A DNA stretch of 46,575 bases, taken from Jiangella rhizosphaerae (GTDB taxonomy: Bacteria > Actinomycetota > Actinomycetes > Jiangellales > Jiangellaceae). Both the position numbers and the translations under genes were made by a program. This document shows positions 40,578 through 46,575 of the stretch, piece after piece (position 1 is the stretch's first letter; each line of letters begins with the position of its first letter). Location: NCBI RefSeq assembly GCF_003579925.1, contig NZ_QUAL01000143.1:1-46575 (forward strand), in the 5' to 3' direction. Under the pieces are notes generated by a model, which was given only the letters and a program-made list of their open reading frames with translations, was not told the origin of the DNA and made no database searches.

Positions 40578-40630
40578 GATTGATCACGTTCACTAGGAAA
40601 TTCCGTGTCGTACTACGCCTGCAATCGTGG
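40578..40630. repeat. Partial copy of family P3 palindrome
   Basis: TGATCACGTTCA, TTCCGTGTCG, CTACGCCTGCA and ATCGTGGTG match the left arm of 22801-22993 in the same order with scattered changes. No second arm is present. Confidence 0.65.
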
Positions 40631-40852
40631 TGAGGGTTGGGCAATCGTGGTGATGTACGCGATCGCCGATGAGCACCACCGTCCATAGCCGGGCAAACTA
40701 GGACGAACGGGCACGCGGAACATCCAGTCCTGCCCAAACTCCACCCCGCCCTCCGTGTCGCTGCCCGTCCTTCGCGGCACGAGAATGGGGCAGCCGGGGC
40801 GACGGGGAGCCCCGGCGAACGAGCAGTCCGGCCAGCCGCCCACCCCGCCGAA

Positions 40853-40924
40853 GTTGATCTTGGAGTAATGCCGCCATTGCGGCCCGAAATGTCCGATTGA
40901 TACCGGCGTTACTCCAAGATCAAC
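40853..40924. repeat. 72-nt palindromic repeat, family P4, copy 3
   Basis: Arms GTTGATCTTGGAGTAATGCC (from 40853) and complement ending at 40924, one mismatch. The inner stem (TAATGCCG) differs from copies 1-2 (TTGTTCGG), yet both arms changed together, so pairing is kept. The centre CGAAATGTCCGATTGAT is conserved. Confidence 0.9.
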
Positions 40925-40957
40925 AGTCGTGGGTCGGGCGTCGGCCGGTGCGCGGCG

Positions 40958-42130
40958 TCAGTGGGGGCGGCGGACGGCGAGGGCGCCGGCGCCCAGGGCG
41001 ACCGCCGCCATGACCGCGCAGCCCCAGAGAGCCGCGACCGGGCCGTTCGCGTCGACGAGGACGCCGAGCAGGCTGGTGGTTCCGGCCGCGATGCCGACGC
41101 TGAGGCCGAGCGCCATGCCGGCGGCCAGCCCGGCGTGCCGCGGCAGGCCGTCCTGGGCGACGATGACCAGCGGGTAGAAGATGCCCTCCAGCACCAGCCC
41201 GATCACGATCAGCAGCACCACGGCCAGCAGCGGCCCGGTCAGCGGGAGTACGGCCGACAGCGGGACCAGGGCGAGCACCGACACCAGGACGACCGGCCGC
41301 CGTCCGTGGCGGTCGCCGAGCGCGCCGGCCGCGTACGTCCCCACCGCGCCGGCCAACAGCATGCCGGTGACGGCCGCGCTGCCCAGGCCGACGCCGGCGC
41401 CGAGCGTCTCGTCGAACCAGACCGGCGCGAACGCCATCAGTCCGAACAGCACGCCCGCGGCCGCCGTCGCGCCGAGCGTCGCGAAGCCGAACGTGCGCCA
41501 GTCGCTGGGCAGCGGCGCCGCGCCGGGCTCGTCGGGCTCGGGCTCGGCCAGCTCCGAGTCGATCCCGCGGCCGAGCAGCAGCGCACCGGCCAGCGGAATG
41601 ACCGCCACCGCGCCGGCCGCCTCGATGCCGTACGCCGCACCGAGCGGCACCACCAGCGACGGGCCCAGGGCGAAGCCGATGTTCCCGCCGAGCGCGAAGA
41701 CGCCCAGCGCGGCGCCGGGGCTGGCGGCAGCCGCGGCCCGGGTCGCGCGGAACGCCTCGGGGTGGAAGATCGCGACGCCGAGGCCGCCGAGCAGCAGCGC
41801 GACGGCGATGGCGGCGAACGAGTGCAGCATGGTCGCCGCCAGCAGCCCGCCACCGGCCAGCACCAGCCCGAGCGGCTGCAGCCAGGCGGCCCGCACGCGG
41901 TCGCCGACGACGCCGGCCAGCGGCTGCATGACCGACGACGCGAGGCTGCCGGCCAGGACCAGCAGGCCGGCGTCGGCGTAGGTCATGCCGCGTTCGGCCA
42001 CGAAGAACGGGATGAGCGCGGGGACGGCGGCCTGGAAGAGGTCGGCGCCGGCGTGCGCGATCGTCAGCCGGGCGACCCGGCCGCGGTGGACGTCCTGGCC
42101 GGGGATGACCCGCTCGAGCAGCGCGGTCAT
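40958..42130 (-). CDS. MFS transporter under TetR control
   Basis: 390 residues, ATG 42130 overlapping the TetR stop by 4 bp. About 12 hydrophobic helices with an MFS-type 'GDRHGRRPVVL' loop. The pattern ('FFVAERGMTYADAGLLVLAGSLASSVMQPLAGVVGD') resembles the fosmidomycin-resistance (Fsr) branch. Likely a drug or metabolite exporter controlled by the upstream TetR protein. Substrate not known. Confidence 0.93.
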   Translation of the reverse strand: MTALLERVIPGQDVHRGRVARLTIAHAGADLFQAAVPALIPFFVAERGMTYADAGLLVLAGSLASSVMQPLAGVVGDRVRAAWLQPLGLVLAGGGLLAATMLHSFAAIAVALLLGGLGVAIFHPEAFRATRAAAAASPGAALGVFALGGNIGFALGPSLVVPLGAAYGIEAAGAVAVIPLAGALLLGRGIDSELAEPEPDEPGAAPLPSDWRTFGFATLGATAAAGVLFGLMAFAPVWFDETLGAGVGLGSAAVTGMLLAGAVGTYAAGALGDRHGRRPVVLVSVLALVPLSAVLPLTGPLLAVVLLIVIGLVLEGIFYPLVIVAQDGLPRHAGLAAGMALGLSVGIAAGTTSLLGVLVDANGPVAALWGCAVMAAVALGAGALAVRRPH

Positions 42131-42702
42131 GGCAGTAACCCGTTCAGCGTCAGCTCGATGACGGCGTCCGTGGTGCGCTTCGCCGACCAGCGGTGCTCCC
42201 GGCGCAGATGCAGGTAGGTCTCGGTGACCTGGACGTAGAGCACGGTGGCGGCCTCCTCCGGATCGGCGACGGCGCGCAGCGAGCCGTCCAGCGCGCCGTC
42301 GCGCAGCAGCCGGACGATGGGCGCGGTGAACTCCGTGCGGGTGAGCGACTCGTCGCCCGGGTCGTGGTAGATCGCGTTGAGCGTCGGATCGTCGAGCCCG
42401 GTGAGGAGGTCGGCACGCTCGTCGGTGATCGCGCAGATGACCTCGAACGCCGCGATCAGACGGGTGCGCGCGTCGCCGTCGCCGGCGAGCACCGGCAGCA
42501 GCCGCGCGCGCTCCTCGCGGGCCAGCTCGTCGCGCAGCGCGACCAGGATGGCGGCCCGCGTCTCGCCGCGCCGGTACAGCGTGACGCGGGTGATGCCGGC
42601 CTCCTTGGCGATGTCGGCCATCGACGCGCCGCCGAGCTCCTGCCGCTCGGCCAGCCGCTTGGCCGCGGCCAGCACGTCCTGAGACACCGCCGCTTCACTC
42701 AT
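42127..42702 (-). CDS. TetR-family regulator
   Basis: 191 residues, ATG 42702. HTH: 'GGASMADIAKEAGITRVTLYRRGETRAAILVALRDEL'. The C-terminal domain would bind an inducer. The gene overlaps the MFS gene (ATGA), so it represses its own operon. No Shine-Dalgarno site precedes the ATG; instead a perfect palindrome TGATACA-AGG-TGTATCA overlaps it (42702-42718), which suggests leaderless translation and autorepression. Confidence 0.94.
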   Translation of the reverse strand: MSEAAVSQDVLAAAKRLAERQELGGASMADIAKEAGITRVTLYRRGETRAAILVALRDELAREERARLLPVLAGDGDARTRLIAAFEVICAITDERADLLTGLDDPTLNAIYHDPGDESLTRTEFTAPIVRLLRDGALDGSLRAVADPEEAATVLYVQVTETYLHLRREHRWSAKRTTDAVIELTLNGLLP

Positions 42703-42718
42703 GATACAAGGTGTATCA
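42702..42718. promoter_or_regulatory. TetR operator over the start codon
   Basis: Perfect 7-bp arms TGATACA and TGTATCA around AGG. The first base is the A/T of the ATG on the other strand. Repressor bound here would cover the transcription start of a leaderless mRNA. Confidence 0.8.
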
Positions 42719-42800
42719 CGCCGCGGCTGGCGTCGTCTAGACCCCGCCTACCTCAAAGTGGGGTGGGGCGGGAGGGGTTGGGGGCTGCCTCGGACGCCGC

Positions 42801-42836
42801 GCATGCTGGGGCCCCGGCGGCGGGGCCCCAGCATGC
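42801..42836 (-). terminator. Strong hairpin downstream of the subtilase gene
   Basis: GCATGCTGGGGCCCC (42801-42815) and GGGGCCCCAGCATGC (42822-42836) pair perfectly over 15 bp with a GGCGGC loop, nine bases beyond the stop codon. There is no T-run, as is common in high-GC actinobacteria. Confidence 0.75.
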
Positions 42837-42845
42837 GGCGGGGGA

Positions 42846-45800
42846 TCAGTCCAGCGGGTAGGCGCGGATCACCTCCTGCTCCAGCCGGGTGCCGTCGCCC
42901 TCGGCGTCGATCCGCAGCGACACGTGCGCGGCGTCGCCGGGGTGCTTGACGGTGACGGTGTACCGCCCCGGTGCGCCCGCCGCCGGCCGGACGACCGCGG
43001 GCCGCCAGCTGGCGCCGTCGTCGTAGGAGACCTCCACCCGCACCCGGCGAACGGACGGCGACGGCGCGCCCACCTGCCCGCCCACGGTGAGGTCGAAGTG
43101 GAACGTGCGGCCGGCCGGCGCGCGGTTGAGCGGGTCCAGCGGCACGTCGTACGACGCGAACAGCAGCGGCAGGAACGCACAGTTCCGGTGCCCGCCGTCG
43201 GTGCAGGCGTACTGCGGGGGCAGCTCGCCCAGGCCGGACGCCGGGGCCGCGGACCGGAACGTCCACGCCGTCGACGACCGCGTCCCCCAGCTCCACGGCG
43301 CGTCCGACCACGCGTCGATCTCCAGGCGGTACTCCGAGTCCGCCGCGACCGCCGCGAGCACCCCGCGCCCGGTGCGCCGGCTGACCACCAGCTGGTCGTC
43401 GCGGTACAGGCGGGTGGCCGAGTTCTCCCAGCGGGTATCCCAGACGCCGTAGTGGCCGTCGCCGGAGTCGGCGTAGTCCTCGATCCAGAAGAACAGCTCG
43501 TCGGCGTCGCGGCAGGCCGGGCACGGGATGCCCACGCGGGTCTGCTGGAGCACCTCCCGTCGCGGCGACGGCACGAACGGCGCACCGAACCAGGTGTCCT
43601 CGACCCGCTCGCCGGCCGAGAGCGTCCGCAGCCGGTCGCGCGCGCCGCGGGCCAGGACGACGTCGTCCGTCTCGTAGCCGGCCAGCTGCTTCAGCCACAG
43701 CATTCCGGGCGCCGCCGTCACGTACTCCGTCCGCTCGACCGGCGCGCGGAAGTAGCGGAAGGAGTCGAAGGAGTTGTCCTGCCAGGGCGCGAACGACGGG
43801 TTCACGTCGGCGACCGTGCGTTCCGGCACGTCCGCGTGGTACGTGCTCGACACCGTGGCGAGGTCGTCCGTGTCGATGACGTGGGACAGGTCCGTGCCCA
43901 CGCCGCCGTCCTCGTCGAAGCGCAGGTCGTAGAGGTACGGGCTGTCCGGCGTGGAGTGGACGGTGACGGCTCCGCCGCCGCGGGCCAGCAGCGTCTCGGC
44001 CTCGCTGAGGTCCAGCGCGGCCGCCGGGATGGGCAGCCCGCGCTCGACCGCGCCGGAGAACGGGTAGCCGGACCGGCTGTAGAGCAGCGCCAGCTCCGCA
44101 CCGGCCGCGGCGACCGCCCGGATCTGCTCGCTCCACTGCCCGCCGGTCGCCTCGACCAGCGCGATCCTGCCGTCCAGGTCGACTCCGGCGAGCTCGGCCG
44201 GCGTGGCGGCGCCGGCGTCGACGACGTCCCACCGGAACCGGCCGGCCGGCAGCTCCGGCGCGTAGACGAAGTACTCCGGCTCGAACGCGGCCAGCCCGGC
44301 GCCGTCGACGACGATGTCCGGCTCGGCCAGCGACAGCTGCGACACCAGGTGGAACTGCCCCTCGGTGACCTGCTCGGTCGGCGTGGCGTAGAGATCGGTG
44401 AACGGCTCTCCGAGCAGGTACCGGTAGTGCATCGCGGCGCCGGCCAGCGGGAACCGCCAGAACTCCAGCTTCGCCGAGACGCCCTCGACGGTCCGTCCGA
44501 CGTCGGCGCTGACCGGGACCGCGGTGCGGCCGTCGAGCACGACGCTCGCGCCGCCCGGCCCGACCTCCACCTGCGGGTCGCCGGCGAACGTGTAGGTGTA
44601 CCGCTCGCCGTCGAGCTCGGTCATGATGCTCAGCACGCTGTACGTGCCCGGTGGCACGCGGACGGTCGCCTGGCCGCGCGCGTCCAGGTTCGGGAACGAG
44701 ACGTGCGTGGAGGAGTCGTCGACGTTGCCGACCTGGACGGTCGCGCCGCGGTTCGGGGCGCCGTCGCGGTCCAGGACGGTGACGGTGAGCTCGTAGACCT
44801 CCGGCTCCTTGTTCAGCCCGAGTGGCAGCGAGACGCTCACCCCGTCCGGGCCGGTCCCGGTGACGAAGCCGCTGTACAGGCCGGCCGCGCCGAGCGACGG
44901 GTCGAGCGTGACGTCGACGGTGGCGGTGCCGTTCGCGGGGACCGTCACCGACGGCGCGCCGAGCGTGAGCATGCCGGCCGGCGCCGGGGCGCCGCCGGTG
45001 GTCGCGGTCGCGGCGAGGTCGAGGCTGACCGGTGCATCCGTGACGTTGGTGAACGTGACGGTGCGGACGATCGGCTCCAGCTCGGCCTGCGGGTAGGGCA
45101 GGTAGCCGAAGTTCAGCGGCGCGGGTCCGGCGTAGACGCCCTGGGCGACGGCGGTGGCGACGTCGAGCCGTCCGCCGCCCTGCTGGTAGACGGTGAGGCC
45201 GTCGCGTGGGACGGCGGTCGACACCAGCGCGGCCTTGACCTGTTCGGGCGTCCAGTCCGGGTGCTGCTGACGGACGATCGCGGCGGCGCCGGCGACGTGC
45301 GGCGTGGCCATCGAGGTGCCGGACGCGCTGGTGTAGAGCTCGTCGACCGGGGAACCCATGGCCGTGCCGGCGGCCCGGGCGGCGACGATGTTCGTGCCGG
45401 GCGCGGTGATGTCGGGCTTGACGGCGTGGTCGCCCACGCGCGGGCCGCGGCCGGACGTCGCCGCCAGCTCCTCGGTCTTGGTGACGTTGCCGACGGTGAG
45501 CGCGGCGTCGGCGGCGCCCGGGTTGGTCAGCGAGTAGTCGCCCGGGCCGTAGTTGCCGCCGGCGATGACGAACAAGGCGCCGGTCTCCGCGGTCAGCTCG
45601 TTCGCCGCCTGGCTGAGCGGGTCGGTGCCGTCGGTGGCGTACCCGCCGAGGCTCATGCTGACGACGTCGGCGCCGTTCCGTGCGGCCCACTCCATGCCGG
45701 CGATCACCCAGGAGTCCTGGCCGTTGCCGCCGTCGTCGAGGACCTTGCCGATCATCAGGTCGGCGCCGGGCGCGACGCCGCGGCGGGCGCCGTTGGAGCC

Positions 45801-46575
45801 CGCGCCGGTGCCGGCGACGGTGGCCGCGACGTGGGTGCCGTGGCCGTGCCGGTCGACCGGGCTGTTCCCACCGGTGAAGTCCTGTTGAACGGTGATCTGG
45901 CCGGCGACGTCCGGGTGGCTCGCGTCGATGCCGGTGTCCAGGACGGCGACCGTGGTGCCGGTGCCGTCGAGTCCACTCGCCCACGCCTCGGGCGCACCGA
46001 CCATCGGGACGCTGACGTCGAGCGTCGCGGTGACGCTGCCGTCGAGCCAGACGCCGTCGACGCCGCGGTCGGCCTGGACGGCGTCCCAGAACGTGCCGGC
46101 GTCGGCCTTGGCGACCTCGACCGCGGCTCCGTCGATGCTCGGCAGCGGGAGCGTGGCGTCGCTGGCCGGCAGGCTCTCGGCCCGGCTCGCGACGGTGGAC
46201 GCGGACCGCGCGGCGGCGCCGTCGTAGGTGACGATGACCGGCAGCTCGGCGGCCGCGTCGTCGGCGTACCCCTCCGCGATGAGCCGGGTGACGTTGAACA
46301 GCTGGTCGTCCACGGCGCCGGCGCGGACCTGCGCTGCCACGCGCGCCGGGACGACGTAGGTGTCGCCGTCCAGCTCGTACGCCTCGACCGCACCCCCGTC
46401 CGCCGCGTCGACGGCAACCGACGTCTTCCCGCCGACGGTGGTGACGTGGACGACGTCGCCGGTGACCAGCGTGACCCGGGTGGCGGACTCGCCGCCTGCG
46501 GGTGCGCCGCCGCCCGTGGGGTCGGCGGCGGTCTCCGGCGCGGCGGCAGGGGCGGCCGGCGCCGACGTGGCCGGG
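42846..46575 (-). CDS. S8 family serine peptidase (subtilase), 5'-truncated
   Basis: The frame is open to the right edge, giving 1242 visible residues; the start and any signal peptide lie outside. An inhibitor-like propeptide region begins 'TRVTLVTGDVVHVTTVGGKTS' and 'LPVIVTYDG'. The catalytic triad (numbered from the window edge) is Asp213 (VAVLDTGID), His245 (HGHGTHVAA) and Ser421 (GTSMATPHVAG), with Asn341 (GGNYG). A long C-terminal part has Ig-like and carbohydrate-binding-like beta domains, including a segment with Cys pairs ('CPACRDADELFFW', 'YACTDGGHRNCAFLP'). It is a large secreted protease of the Streptomyces type, roughly 1200 residues being normal. Substrate unknown. Confidence 0.95.
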   Translation of the reverse strand, partial: PATSAPAAPAAAPETAADPTGGGAPAGGESATRVTLVTGDVVHVTTVGGKTSVAVDAADGGAVEAYELDGDTYVVPARVAAQVRAGAVDDQLFNVTRLIAEGYADDAAAELPVIVTYDGAAARSASTVASRAESLPASDATLPLPSIDGAAVEVAKADAGTFWDAVQADRGVDGVWLDGSVTATLDVSVPMVGAPEAWASGLDGTGTTVAVLDTGIDASHPDVAGQITVQQDFTGGNSPVDRHGHGTHVAATVAGTGAGSNGARRGVAPGADLMIGKVLDDGGNGQDSWVIAGMEWAARNGADVVSMSLGGYATDGTDPLSQAANELTAETGALFVIAGGNYGPGDYSLTNPGAADAALTVGNVTKTEELAATSGRGPRVGDHAVKPDITAPGTNIVAARAAGTAMGSPVDELYTSASGTSMATPHVAGAAAIVRQQHPDWTPEQVKAALVSTAVPRDGLTVYQQGGGRLDVATAVAQGVYAGPAPLNFGYLPYPQAELEPIVRTVTFTNVTDAPVSLDLAATATTGGAPAPAGMLTLGAPSVTVPANGTATVDVTLDPSLGAAGLYSGFVTGTGPDGVSVSLPLGLNKEPEVYELTVTVLDRDGAPNRGATVQVGNVDDSSTHVSFPNLDARGQATVRVPPGTYSVLSIMTELDGERYTYTFAGDPQVEVGPGGASVVLDGRTAVPVSADVGRTVEGVSAKLEFWRFPLAGAAMHYRYLLGEPFTDLYATPTEQVTEGQFHLVSQLSLAEPDIVVDGAGLAAFEPEYFVYAPELPAGRFRWDVVDAGAATPAELAGVDLDGRIALVEATGGQWSEQIRAVAAAGAELALLYSRSGYPFSGAVERGLPIPAAALDLSEAETLLARGGGAVTVHSTPDSPYLYDLRFDEDGGVGTDLSHVIDTDDLATVSSTYHADVPERTVADVNPSFAPWQDNSFDSFRYFRAPVERTEYVTAAPGMLWLKQLAGYETDDVVLARGARDRLRTLSAGERVEDTWFGAPFVPSPRREVLQQTRVGIPCPACRDADELFFWIEDYADSGDGHYGVWDTRWENSATRLYRDDQLVVSRRTGRGVLAAVAADSEYRLEIDAWSDAPWSWGTRSSTAWTFRSAAPASGLGELPPQYACTDGGHRNCAFLPLLFASYDVPLDPLNRAPAGRTFHFDLTVGGQVGAPSPSVRRVRVEVSYDDGASWRPAVVRPAAGAPGRYTVTVKHPGDAAHVSLRIDAEGDGTRLEQEVIRAYPLD

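Larger units (their letters stand above)
40446..40957. other. Repeat-rich intergenic region
   Basis: No gene is supported in these 512 bp. They hold two copies of the 72-nt repeat (40441 and 40853), a partial copy of the long palindrome (about 40578-40630), and CAATCGTGGTGA repeated near 40622 and 40642. The region lies between convergent genes. Confidence 0.75.

Noticed and set aside
36890-40924. CRISPR array from repeated units
   Set aside because: The units are palindromic, kilobases or hundreds of bases apart, without regular spacers or cas genes.
42748-45984. Over 1000-codon frame opposite in phase to the subtilase
   Set aside because: Low-complexity Arg-rich translation; the catalytic triad is in the other frame.

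Overview
The window comes from a high-GC actinobacterium. Coding DNA is strongly GC-rich outside one island, GTG starts and 1-4 bp start/stop overlaps are common, and several families are typical of actinobacteria: a DUF4190/septum-formation lipid-anchored type protein, a CGNR zinc-finger regulator, an RepSA-like initiator with GntR, Xis and Int genes, and an IdeR-type iron box. A Jiangella-like genus is a guess from general style only; nothing here proves it.

Layout. (1) 1-2650: the 3' end of a large uncharacterised protein gene and a small conserved hypothetical. (2) 2907-13120: an integrative element bounded by perfect 49-bp direct repeats (the 3' half of tRNA-Asp). It carries, left to right, a two-gene unknown operon with its own terminator, a Phd/VapC-type toxin-antitoxin pair, an OLD-family ATPase-nuclease, a Fic protein, a GntR regulator, a Cys-rich small protein, a RepSA-like replication initiator, an excisionase and a tyrosine integrase next to the intact tRNA-Asp. 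No FtsK/TraSA-like transfer gene is present, so it looks like a mobilisable or transfer-deficient element loaded with defence-type cargo; the OLD-Fic part is visibly more A+T-rich than everything around it. (3) 13079-22783: tRNA-Asp and tRNA-Glu, then chromosomal housekeeping and accessory genes (membrane metallophosphoesterase, small zincin, amidohydrolase, two SDRs, LysR, TetR with a small membrane protein, FetB-like permease, PduO-type cobalamin adenosyltransferase, MBL hydrolase, hypothetical).

(4) 22987-31397: a six-gene leftward operon whose order is that of rhizobial rhbABCDEF: diaminobutyrate aminotransferase, diaminobutyrate decarboxylase, IucA/IucC synthetase, GNAT acetyltransferase, amine N-monooxygenase, second IucA/IucC synthetase. 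All genes overlap, and an IdeR/DtxR-like iron box lies 37 bp upstream of the first start codon. It should make a citrate-hydroxamate siderophore of the schizokinen/rhizobactin type from 1,3-diaminopropane. (5) 31475-42702: DUF4190 protein, M14 carboxypeptidase, hydrolases, CGNR regulator, two MFS exporters, a pterin dehydratase-like/VOC fusion, an arginase-fold protein lacking usual ligands, a PHP protein, and a TetR-MFS pair with a palindromic operator over the TetR start codon. (6) 42846-46575: a large subtilase running off the right edge, preceded (downstream) by a 15-bp terminator hairpin.

The most unusual signal is non-coding. At least four families of structured intergenic repeats are present: a 72-nt palindromic repeat (three copies, stems changed in both arms), a ~102-nt sense-oriented structured element (two copies, with perfectly paired but unrelated 12-bp closing stems), a ~48-62-nt palindrome (two copies 32 kb apart), and a ~193-nt long inverted repeat with a half copy near 40.6 kb. 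Some copies supply stop codons or a ribosome binding site to neighbouring genes.
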